The notes under the pieces were generated by a model. The model was not told where the DNA came from. It ran no database searches and worked only from the letters and a program-made list of their open reading frames with translations. From positions 1 to 12,017 of the forward strand of contig CAJXRJ010000164.1 in assembly GCA_913058555.1 (NCBI GenBank): DNA of 12,017 nt, in the 5' to 3' direction. Both the position numbers and the translations under genes were made by a program. Below, piece after piece: positions 1 through 6,385 of the stretch. Numbering within the stretch: position 1 is the stretch's first letter; the number at the start of each line of letters is the position of its first letter. The stretch is from an uncultured bacterium. GTDB lineage: Bacteria > Planctomycetota > UBA1135 > GCA-002686595.

Positions 1-47
1 CTACACACTGCATATCGTCGGCAGCGTCAGATGTGTATAAGAGACAG
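1..47 (+). other. Illumina Nextera i5-side adapter left in the assembly
   Basis: This is not genomic DNA. Positions 15-47 are the complete 33-base Nextera read-1 adapter, ending in the 19-base Tn5 mosaic end AGATGTGTATAAGAGACAG at 29-47. Positions 1-6 (CTACAC) match the end of the P5 primer. Positions 7-14 (ACTGCATA) sit exactly where the i5 index belongs and, from memory, match a standard Nextera i5 index. Any protein beginning with the peptide MYKRQ here has translated the adapter. Genomic sequence begins at about 48. Confidence 0.97.
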
Positions 48-554
48 GTCCCTATTCCGGCCGCCGCGCTCTCCGTGGACTACGCCGACCTGGAGACCCA
101 GGACGCGACCTCCCAGCCAGCAGCCAGAGACCAAGGCCATGAGCTGTCCCTCCACTGGGGCACGTTCGGCATCGGTGACAGCGACGTGATCTTCGAGGGT
201 GGCCTCGAGTACCGCTTCCCCGCCCACGACTTCGCCGGCCTTTTCGATCTACACCCCATCATCGGAACCAGCCTCCTCGCCGACGGCGGCCTCTACGTCT
301 ATGCCGGCGCGCGGCACGAGTGGCACTTCACGGACCGTCTTTTCCTCGCCCCAAGCTTCGCTGCGGGCATCTACCAACACAGTGGCGTCGACCTCGGCGG
401 CCCCCTCGAGTTCCGGTCGGGTATCGACCTGGGTACCCACGTCACCGAGCACATCGAAGCCGCCGTGGGCATCTACCACCTCTCCAACGGGGGCCTTTAC
501 AGCCTGAACGGCGGCGCTGAATCCGCCCTCTTTAGCCTCGCCTTCGCCCTCTAA
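48..554 (+). CDS. Lipid A 3-O-deacylase / acyloxyacyl hydrolase, PagL family (5' truncated)
   Basis: The frame is open from the adapter junction to the TAA at 552-554. This leaves 168 residues; the N-terminus and signal peptide lie off the contig. The protein shows alternating aromatic/polar beta strands typical of a small outer-membrane barrel. Near the C-terminus is H-L-S-N-G-G-L (His at 477-479, Ser at 483-485), with a Glu at 519-521 in G-A-E-S. The spacing of two residues from His to Ser and twelve from Ser to Glu is that of the PagL catalytic His-Ser-Glu triad. PagL enzymes remove the 3-O-linked acyl chain of lipid A in the outer membrane. The sequence ends in alternating hydrophobic residues (LAFAL), as expected of a last barrel strand. 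Family assignment is good; the exact lipid substrate is inferred. Confidence 0.82.
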   Translation, partial: VPIPAAALSVDYADLETQDATSQPAARDQGHELSLHWGTFGIGDSDVIFEGGLEYRFPAHDFAGLFDLHPIIGTSLLADGGLYVYAGARHEWHFTDRLFLAPSFAAGIYQHSGVDLGGPLEFRSGIDLGTHVTEHIEAAVGIYHLSNGGLYSLNGGAESALFSLAFAL

Positions 555-556
555 TC

Positions 557-578
557 CGGGCCTGTGCGGGCTGGCCCG
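557..578 (+). terminator. GC-rich hairpin just after the PagL-like gene
   Basis: CGGGCC at 557-562 pairs with GGCCCG at 573-578 across a 10-base loop; an overlapping GCGGGC/GCCCGC pairing is also possible. It lies 2 bases after the stop codon but has no T-run, so it is only a weak terminator candidate. The rest of the 555-689 gap contains further G- and C-runs and no gene I can support. Confidence 0.3.
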
Positions 579-676
579 CCCCCGGGAGGGAGCCCCCTGG
601 GCAACTCGAAGCTGAGAACGGGGGGATTCACAGGCGCAAGGACCCCTGGGGACGGCACGGCAGCGCCCGGTCCCGG

Positions 677-682
677 TATCGT
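677..682 (+). promoter_or_regulatory. TANNNT -10 box for a leaderless start at 690
   Basis: TATCGT is followed by exactly seven bases (CTCCCCC) and then ATG at 690. No Shine-Dalgarno precedes this start. The same TANNNT-N7-ATG layout occurs at three other starts in the window, which supports transcription starting at or next to the A of the ATG. No clear -35 element is visible. Confidence 0.55.
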
Positions 683-689
683 CTCCCCC

Positions 690-3600
690 ATGGCTGACGA
701 AACCCTAGATCCATGGGCGGTGCTCCTGCGCCAGCTGGGCGCAGAGAACCCTTTCGATCGTCAAGAGGCGATCGAGAGGCTCCGCCAGGAGCAAGCGGCC
801 AAGCTCGTGGAGCTCGCCAAGCATGCGATCCCCGCGGTGCGCGCGGGCTTTGTCGAAGCCATCGCGGGGCGTAAGGAACCGGAGCTCTTGGCGGCCCTCG
901 TTCAACTCGCCAGCGACAACGACTTCAGCGTCCGCCTTGCGGCGTCGCAAGTCATCGGACGTGAAGGCGACTGGGAGGTCCCCGACGAGGCATTGATGCG
1001 CCTCGCAAAGGACGGCTCCGACGAGGTCGCGCTGCCCGCCCTCAAGCGGCTCGAGGGACGCGACTCGTGCACGAGCCTCTTCGTGAAGCTGGGCAGGGAC
1101 GACGACGCCTCTTGGGGCATCCAGCGCGAGGCAAATCGCCTGGTCGCTGCCCTGACCGATACGACCACGGCCATTCGCCTGACCCTGGAGACGATCGCCG
1201 CCACCGGCATCGAGATGATCGCGCGCGAGAGCGCGGGGCACCTCGAAGCACGTCTTCCTGACGGCGGCACCGTGCCGGACGAGGCCGTTCCTGCCGACAC
1301 GATCATGTCCAAGGCGGCCCGCGCCGTGCGCTCCTGGACCGAGGGCGACTTCCCGAAGCTGAAGAAGCTGCTCGAAATGCGGGCACCGGTCGCGCCGGAC
1401 ATCACGGCCCTTTCTGGCTTTGGCAAGAACCTGACCGAGGAGGCGCGCTCCGGTGCCCTGCCGAGGGCTTTCCACGCGAGCGAAACCGTCGACGCCCTCG
1501 AGCGCGCCCTCGAGGGCAATGACACGCGGTCGACGGTGCTGATCGGCCCGCCGGGCACGGGCAAGACCTCCATCATCAACGAGCTAAGTCACCGCCTCGC
1601 CGCGCGGGATGGTGCCCCGTGGCAGGTGATTCGCGTCGTGCCCGCCGAGCTGCTCGTCGGGACGAAGTACGTCGGTGAGTGGCAGACCCGTGTGCGCGAG
1701 CTCATCGAACTTGTCGCTGCCCCGCAGCGTGTGATCCTGTTCATGCCCAACGTGTCAGAACTCACGGAAGTGGGCCTGTCCTCGTCGAGCGAACAGATGA
1801 GCGCCGCGACGCTGCTCGCCCCCGAGATCGAGAGCGGGCGCATCGCGGTCGTGGGCGAATCCACACCCGAAGCGTGGTCCCGGACCACTGCGTCCAGCGC
1901 AGCCTTCCAGCGCCTCTTCCAACGCATCGATGTGCGCCCACTCACCCGCGGCGCCACGCGCGAAGTGCTTGAACTCGTCGCGTTGGACGCGGGCGCAACG
2001 GTCTCAGAGAGCGCCCTCGATGTCACCATGGATGTCGCCGACGTCTACCTGACCGACACCGAGCTCCCCGGCCGCGCCGTGGGCCTCCTGCGCCGCATGA
2101 TCGCGGACACGGAGAAGGACACCTTTGACCGCGCTGATGTCCTGAGTACCCTCGAAGAAGCCACCGGCGTGCCGCCGGATTTCCTCGACGATTCGATCCC
2201 ATTGCGCGTCGACCTCGTGCGCGATTTTCTGGAGGCCCGCGTGATGGGCCAGCCACGGGCGATCGAACAGGTCATCGACCTCGTCACCCTCGTGAAGGCC
2301 GGGCTCGACGATCCGACGAAGCCCTCGGGCGTCCTGCTCTTCGTGGGGCCCACGGGCGTCGGTAAGACCGAACTCTCCCGCGCCCTCGCGGAGCTCCTCT
2401 TCGGCAACGCCCAGCGCCTGCAGCGCTTCGACATGAGCGAATACGCGTCGTACGAAAGCTACGAGCGACTCATCGGCGGCACGAAGAATCCCGGCACGCT
2501 CACCGAGGCGGTACGGCGCCAGCCGTTCTCCGTGGTGCTTCTCGACGAGATCGAAAAGGCCCACGTGAACGTCTTCGATCTCTGCCTCCAGATCTTCGAT
2601 GCAGGCCGCCTCACCGACAGTTCGGGGCGGGCCGTGAGCTTCCGCAAATCGATCGTCATCATGACGTCCAACCTCGGCGCCAAGATCCAGACAGACTCGG
2701 GGATTGGCTTCGACGGGAAGGTCCCTCCGCCCCCCGGCGACGACGAAATCCAGCGCGCCATAGGACAGTTCTTCCGGCCCGAATTCCTCGGCCGCGTGGA
2801 TCACATCGTGCGCTTCGACGCGCTTTCACCGGAGACGGCGGACCTCATCGCGCGGCGTGAAGTGCAGAGCGTGCTCAAGCGAGGCGGCCTCACGCGGCGC
2901 GGCGTTTCCGTCGACGTGGACGCAGCCGTGTTCGGGCACCTCTTGCGCAAGGGGTACTCCCCCGCCCTCGGCGCCCGGCCCCTCAAGCGCACGGTGGAGT
3001 CCCTGTTGCTCATGCCGATCGCGCGGCTGCTCGCGGCGGGGGAATCGCGGCCGGGCTCGTGCATTCAACTGCGGGTGGAAGGCGACGAAGTCCGTGCCAC
3101 CCTCGTCAAGGCAGATGCCGAGGACCCCGCAACGGACGACGTCCAGGTCGCTCCGCGGCTCCAAGAGGTCCTGGAGCGCGTCGCCGCCCTGCGGGATCGC
3201 TGCGGCGAACTCGACGCCCGGCGCTCCGCGATGCTGGCGGAAACGAACGAGCCTGGCTTCTGGGACGACTCCCCGAAGGCCTCCGCAACGCTCGACGCGA
3301 TGCACCGGGTCGAGAGCCTGCTTGAGGACGTCCTGCGCCTCGACGGCGAGCTCGAAATGACGGCCTCCAACAAGAATCCGAAGCGGGCGCTGCGCTACCT
3401 CGGCGAACACGATTCCGTGTGCAGGAGGCTCGAGCGACTCTTCGACTCAGCGCACCTCGGGGACGCGTACATCCGACTCACGGGAGTGCACCCCTCAGAG
3501 CAGGAACTCGCGGGGGTCGAGCGGCTAGCGCGCATGTACACCGCTTGGGCCAGGCGTCAGGGCATGGACTGCCGTGTGCTGGACGATCGCCCCGCCGCGC

Positions 3601-4103
3601 CGGACAGCGAGGACACCGTGACGCTTCTCATCGAAGGCACGGGGGCCCACACGCTCCTCGCGCCGGAGGCCGGACTGCATAAGCTGCGTCACCAGCTATC
3701 GGAAACGGAGTCCCATACCGCCCTCGTGAGGGTCGATGTGCTGGCCGTCCCGGACAGCTCGCAAAGCCCCGCCGCCGCAGAGGTCGAAATCGACGTGCGG
3801 CTCCTGCGGGACGCGCCGGGGCGGCTCGTCACCGCCCTCGCCTCCGACGTGCATCTCGTGCACAGGCCGACCCTCACGTCTTTGCGGGCCCGGACACCGC
3901 TCCCCATGGAGGAAGCCCCCATGGCGCTGACGAGGCTGCTGGGCGCCCTGGTGACCAGGCAAGAATCCCAGGCAGCCGTGGACATCGTCCGGCGCTACCG
4001 GTTCGGACGCTCCCCGGTCGTCCGGGATACCCGCACAGGACGCAGCAGCGGGCGCGTCGACAGGGTCTTCGGTGGGGAACTATCCCTCGTCGGAGACGTT
4101 TAG
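690..4103 (+). CDS. HEAT-like / double AAA+ Clp (Hsp100) ATPase fused to a degenerate RF2-like release-factor domain
   Basis: 1137 residues from ATG 690; the open frame extends upstream, but that part is low-complexity and lies before the promoter-like box. Residues 1-150 look HEAT/ARM-like, replacing the usual Clp N-domain. Ring 1: Walker A GPPGTGKT 286-293, pore loop KYVG (Tyr327), but the Walker B acidic pair is Pro353-Asn354; an arginine-finger candidate is Arg408. No ClpB middle domain is visible. Ring 2: Walker A GPTGVGKT 553-560, Walker B Asp619-Glu620, sensor-1 Asn661, Arg702, sensor-2 GAR ending Arg763. Its GYVG pore loop is missing (RLIGGTKNPGTLTE, 593-606). IGF at 672-674 resembles a ClpP-docking loop. 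Residues 824-1137 match peptide chain release factor 2 in order: EPGFWDD 854-860, ERLARMYTAWARRQGM 944-959, AGLHKL, SDVHLVHRPT 1052-1061, RDTRTG 1112-1117. GGQ is replaced by PGR (1043-1045) and SPF is absent. Probably a cytoplasmic unfoldase with a ribosome-related targeting domain; that role is inference. Confidence 0.85.
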   Translation: MADETLDPWAVLLRQLGAENPFDRQEAIERLRQEQAAKLVELAKHAIPAVRAGFVEAIAGRKEPELLAALVQLASDNDFSVRLAASQVIGREGDWEVPDEALMRLAKDGSDEVALPALKRLEGRDSCTSLFVKLGRDDDASWGIQREANRLVAALTDTTTAIRLTLETIAATGIEMIARESAGHLEARLPDGGTVPDEAVPADTIMSKAARAVRSWTEGDFPKLKKLLEMRAPVAPDITALSGFGKNLTEEARSGALPRAFHASETVDALERALEGNDTRSTVLIGPPGTGKTSIINELSHRLAARDGAPWQVIRVVPAELLVGTKYVGEWQTRVRELIELVAAPQRVILFMPNVSELTEVGLSSSSEQMSAATLLAPEIESGRIAVVGESTPEAWSRTTASSAAFQRLFQRIDVRPLTRGATREVLELVALDAGATVSESALDVTMDVADVYLTDTELPGRAVGLLRRMIADTEKDTFDRADVLSTLEEATGVPPDFLDDSIPLRVDLVRDFLEARVMGQPRAIEQVIDLVTLVKAGLDDPTKPSGVLLFVGPTGVGKTELSRALAELLFGNAQRLQRFDMSEYASYESYERLIGGTKNPGTLTEAVRRQPFSVVLLDEIEKAHVNVFDLCLQIFDAGRLTDSSGRAVSFRKSIVIMTSNLGAKIQTDSGIGFDGKVPPPPGDDEIQRAIGQFFRPEFLGRVDHIVRFDALSPETADLIARREVQSVLKRGGLTRRGVSVDVDAAVFGHLLRKGYSPALGARPLKRTVESLLLMPIARLLAAGESRPGSCIQLRVEGDEVRATLVKADAEDPATDDVQVAPRLQEVLERVAALRDRCGELDARRSAMLAETNEPGFWDDSPKASATLDAMHRVESLLEDVLRLDGELEMTASNKNPKRALRYLGEHDSVCRRLERLFDSAHLGDAYIRLTGVHPSEQELAGVERLARMYTAWARRQGMDCRVLDDRPAAPDSEDTVTLLIEGTGAHTLLAPEAGLHKLRHQLSETESHTALVRVDVLAVPDSSQSPAAAEVEIDVRLLRDAPGRLVTALASDVHLVHRPTLTSLRARTPLPMEEAPMALTRLLGALVTRQESQAAVDIVRRYRFGRSPVVRDTRTGRSSGRVDRVFGGELSLVGDV

Positions 4104-4120
4104 CGCCGTCTGGGCGGCGC
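4103..4120 (+). terminator. Perfect 6-bp hairpin overlapping the stop of the Clp-RF gene
   Basis: GCGCCG at 4103-4108 pairs with CGGCGC at 4115-4120 around the loop TCTGGG. The stem begins on the last base of the TAG stop. There is no following T-run, so it may attenuate or protect the RNA 3' end rather than be a classical intrinsic terminator. Confidence 0.35.
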
Positions 4121-4136
4121 CGCTCTGAAGCTTCCG

Positions 4137-4143
4137 TAAGGAG
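4137..4143 (+). promoter_or_regulatory. Strong Shine-Dalgarno TAAGGAG before GTG 4153
   Basis: TAAGGAG lies 9 bases before a GTG, close to ideal spacing. It stands out because most starts in this window have no usable Shine-Dalgarno. It decides the start of the possible leader ORF at 4153, and may instead serve ribosome loading for the helicase gene downstream. Confidence 0.4.
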
Positions 4144-4152
4144 TTCCGCTGC

Positions 4153-4242
4153 GTGAAGTCCTTTTCTACCTGGGTGGTCGCTACCGTACTCGCCTCCTTT
4201 CCTTCTCCAGATCCGCCCCGCCCCCGTCTCCGCCATTCCTAG
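4153..4242 (+). CDS. Possible 29-residue leader peptide upstream of the DEAD-box helicase
   Basis: GTG at 4153 with the Shine-Dalgarno at 4137-4143 opens a frame that closes at TAG 4240-4242. The peptide begins MKSFSTWVVATVLASFPSP, with a short hydrophobic run, and ends in a Pro/Arg-rich stretch. I do not recognise it. Its stop codon lies 5 bases after the first base of the ATT (4235) that may start the helicase, so the two frames overlap by 8 bases in the manner of translationally coupled genes. Alternatives are chance, or that an indel error split the true helicase N-terminus; the hydrophobic start would be odd for a helicase, so I favour a separate leader. Confidence 0.3.
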   Translation: MKSFSTWVVATVLASFPSPDPPRPRLRHS

Positions 4243-5749
4243 TCAGTCCTCCTCCGGTCGCCGCGACGGCCGGCCGAAGCCCCAGCCTTCGGGCTTTGAT
4301 CGCTTCTCCCTCCGGCACGAATTGATGCAGGCCCTGGACGAGATGGGCTTCACGGATCCCCGTCCCATCCAGCTGAAGGGACTGCCGCCCGGCCTCGAGG
4401 GCCGCGACGTCCTCGGCCTCGCACAAACGGGCACCGGCAAGACCGCGGCCTTCGTCCTGCCGATCCTGCAGCGGCTCCTCGTCGACCGACGCCCGGGCCT
4501 GCGTGTCCTGGTGGTCGCCCCCACGCGCGAGCTCGCGTCCCAGGTGCACGAGGAATTCGAGCGCCTCGCCCAGTTCACGCCGCTCAAAGCGGCCGTGATC
4601 TTCGGCGGCGTTCCCGCGACGAAACAAATCCGCGCCCTACGCGCGAAGCCCGACATCGTGGTGGCTTGTCCCGGACGCTTGCTCGACCTGGCGAACCAAC
4701 GGGCGATCCGACTCGACGGCGTCGAGGTCCTCGTCCTGGACGAGGCCGACCACATGTTCGACATGGGCTTCCTCCCGGACGTGCGCCGGATCCTGAAGCT
4801 CCTCCCCGCCCGTCGACAGAACCTGCTCTTCTCGGCGACCATGGCGCGCGAGATCCGCAAGCTCGCGGATGACGTGCTCCACAAGCCCGCGGTCATCGAA
4901 CTCGCCAACGCGAAGCCCGCGGAGACCATCGATCACTTCCTCGTGCCCCTGGCCGAGGTGGACAAGCCCGGTGTGCTGCAGGAGCTGGTGGATGGAGAGG
5001 AGTTCCGCTCCGCCATCGTCTTCACGCGTACGAAGCACCGCGCCAAGCGCCTCGCCAAGAAGCTTGACGCCCTCGGCCACGCCGCCATCGCGCTTCAAGG
5101 CAACATGTCCCAGGCCCAGCGCGAGCGCGCGCTCAAGGGCTTCAAGGACGGCACGTACAACATCATGGTCGCCACCGACATCGCGGCCCGCGGCCTCGAC
5201 ATCGAAGGCGTCTCCCACGTCATCAACTACGACGTGCCCATGACCCCCGATGCGTACACTCACCGCATCGGTCGCACGGGACGCTCCGAGCGCTCCGGCC
5301 TCGCGTATACGTTCGTGACGGCCGCGGACTCGAAGCAGATCAAGGACATCGAACGCCGTCTCGGCAAGCCCATCGAGAAGACCCGCATGGAGGGAGTCGA
5401 GCTCCCCGATGTCGGCCACGAGATGGCCCGCGGCCGCGGCGATAGCCAAGGCGGCGGACGCGGCGGCGGTCGGCGTGGCGGCGGGGGTGCCCGTCGCGGC
5501 GGAGCCCGGCGCGGCTCCTCTCGACGAGGCGGCGGACGCCCCATGGCAGCCCGCCCGAATGCCTTCCCGAGCGCTTCACGGGACACCGCGGCCGAGCCCC
5601 CGCGCAAACCCGCCTCCCCGAGCAAGCCCTTCGGCCTCGGCCTTGACAGCTCTGGCCGCAGCTCCCGAAACGAAGGCCCCGGCCCCCACGGCCCGGGACC
5701 GGGCGCTCCCTCCGCCCGCAGGCGGCGCCGCTCCCGCCGCCGCCGTTAG
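4235..5749 (+). CDS. DEAD-box ATP-dependent RNA helicase (RhlE-like) with Arg/Gly-rich tail; start codon uncertain
   Basis: A superfamily 2 RNA helicase that remodels RNA or RNA-protein complexes in the cytoplasm, often in ribosome assembly or cold response. Numbering from ATT 4235 (504 residues): Q-motif GFTDPRPIQ with the conserved upstream Phe in FSLRHEL, motif I AQTGTGKT 63-70, PTRELA, CPGR, DEAD 169-172, SAT 200-202, ATDIAARGLDI, and HRIGRTGR 343-350. The core is complete. From about residue 395 the protein becomes a disordered tail rich in Gly and Arg, ending in an Arg-rich basic tract, which probably binds RNA. The first standard start codons in frame are TTG 4322 and ATG 4325, but these would cut off the conserved Q-motif Phe region, so coding clearly begins upstream. 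There the frame is open from 4157 with no ATG, GTG or TTG. ATT 4235 gives a natural N-terminus (MPSQSSSGRRDG). Function is firm; start is not. Confidence 0.9.
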   Translation: MPSQSSSGRRDGRPKPQPSGFDRFSLRHELMQALDEMGFTDPRPIQLKGLPPGLEGRDVLGLAQTGTGKTAAFVLPILQRLLVDRRPGLRVLVVAPTRELASQVHEEFERLAQFTPLKAAVIFGGVPATKQIRALRAKPDIVVACPGRLLDLANQRAIRLDGVEVLVLDEADHMFDMGFLPDVRRILKLLPARRQNLLFSATMAREIRKLADDVLHKPAVIELANAKPAETIDHFLVPLAEVDKPGVLQELVDGEEFRSAIVFTRTKHRAKRLAKKLDALGHAAIALQGNMSQAQRERALKGFKDGTYNIMVATDIAARGLDIEGVSHVINYDVPMTPDAYTHRIGRTGRSERSGLAYTFVTAADSKQIKDIERRLGKPIEKTRMEGVELPDVGHEMARGRGDSQGGGRGGGRRGGGGARRGGARRGSSRRGGGRPMAARPNAFPSASRDTAAEPPRKPASPSKPFGLGLDSSGRSSRNEGPGPHGPGPGAPSARRRRRSRRRR

Positions 5750-5786
5750 GAAAAGGCCCGACTACGGAGGGTGCCGTGCGGCTGGC

Positions 5787-5792
5787 TACACT
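5787..5792 (+). promoter_or_regulatory. TANNNT -10 box for a leaderless start at 5800
   Basis: TACACT, seven bases (CAGCCCC), then ATG 5800. A competing signal exists: GGAGG at 5766-5770 sits 5 bases before an in-frame GTG at 5776, which would place this box inside the coding region. Confidence 0.5.
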
Positions 5793-5799
5793 CAGCCCC

Positions 5800-6375
5800 A
5801 TGACGATCCTTCGCACAGAACGGCTCCTGCTCAGGCGTTGGCGCGAGGCGGACCTGGAGCCGTTCCATCGGCTGAATAACGATCCTCGGGTCCTGGATTT
5901 CCTGCCCGGGCCCCTGGATCGTGGACAGTGTGAGGCCTGGGTCGAGCGCATGGAGGCTGGCTTCGACGAGCTTGGCTTTGGGCTCTGGGCCGTGGAGGTC
6001 GAGGCCGGCCCGGCGCCAAAGGACTTCATCGGCTTCGTCGGGCTCGAAGTGCCCCGCCTGGACGCCCACTTCACGCCGTGCATCGAAGTCGGCTGGCGCC
6101 TCGACGCCGACTCTTGGGGCAACGGCTACGCCACCGAGGCCGCCCGGGCCGCCCTCGCCCACGGGCTTGGGCCCGCGGGGCTTGAGGAGGTCGTGTCGTT
6201 CACGGTCACGGACAACCTGCGGTCGCGGGCGGTGATGGAACGCATCGGCATGACGCACGACCCCGCCGATGACTTCGATCATCCGAGGATCCCCAAGGGA
6301 CATCGCCTGGAGCGCCACGTGCTCTACCGCGCCCGGAGGCCGGAGGCAGGCCGCCTGGAATCGCGGGAGGCGTAG
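5800..6375 (+). CDS. GNAT-family N-acetyltransferase, RimJ/RimL-like
   Basis: 191 residues. It transfers an acetyl group from acetyl-CoA to an amine; the RimJ/RimL branch acts on N-termini of ribosomal proteins, though many relatives modify other molecules. It opens MTILRTERLLLRRWREAD, the standard beginning of this branch, which favours ATG 5800 over the in-frame GTG at 5776 despite the latter's Shine-Dalgarno. The acetyl-CoA binding turn is WGNGYATEA at 106-114, a usual variant of the Q/R-x-x-G-x-G/A motif. The late motif N-x-x-S-x-x-V-x-E-x-x-G begins at Asn139. Length is normal for the family. It follows the helicase by 50 bases, and its TAG stop at 6373-6375 forms the first three bases of the promoter-like box of the next gene. 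Substrate cannot be told from sequence. Confidence 0.87.
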   Translation: MTILRTERLLLRRWREADLEPFHRLNNDPRVLDFLPGPLDRGQCEAWVERMEAGFDELGFGLWAVEVEAGPAPKDFIGFVGLEVPRLDAHFTPCIEVGWRLDADSWGNGYATEAARAALAHGLGPAGLEEVVSFTVTDNLRSRAVMERIGMTHDPADDFDHPRIPKGHRLERHVLYRARRPEAGRLESREA

Positions 6376-6378
6376 ACT
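6373..6378 (+). promoter_or_regulatory. TANNNT -10 box for a leaderless start at 6386
   Basis: TAGACT, seven bases (CTGCCCC), then ATG 6386. The TAG doubles as the stop codon of the acetyltransferase gene. GGAGG at 6366-6370 is 15 bases from the ATG, too far to be a good ribosome binding site. Confidence 0.55.
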
Positions 6379-6385
6379 CTGCCCC

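Noticed and set aside
29..47. Tn5/IS50 mosaic end, suggesting a mobile element with matching ends at 29-47 and 11987-12005
   Set aside because: The flanking bases are Nextera library adapter on both sides, so these are from library preparation, not from a transposon in the organism.
564..689. Upstream extension of the Clp-RF protein by 42 residues
   Set aside because: The segment is Gly/Pro-rich low complexity with no family similarity, and the promoter-like box at 677 and ATG 690 fit better.
2004..2804. 266-codon open frame on the minus strand inside the Clp-RF gene (also 705-1475 and 902-1579)
   Set aside because: Shadow frames of GC-rich coding DNA; the plus-strand product has unmistakable AAA+ motifs throughout.
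3159..4103. A separate broken prfB pseudogene next to a clp gene
   Set aside because: The region is in one uninterrupted frame with the AAA+ domains, has no stop or start of its own, and keeps RF2-like features along its whole length, which favours a maintained fusion domain.
4637..5449. 270-codon minus-strand frame opposite the helicase
   Set aside because: Shadow of the DEAD-box gene, whose motifs cover the same bases.
6269..6385. N-terminal extension of the RidA-like protein by 39 residues
   Set aside because: It overlaps the acetyltransferase gene and lacks any similarity to RidA; ATG 6386 matches the family length.
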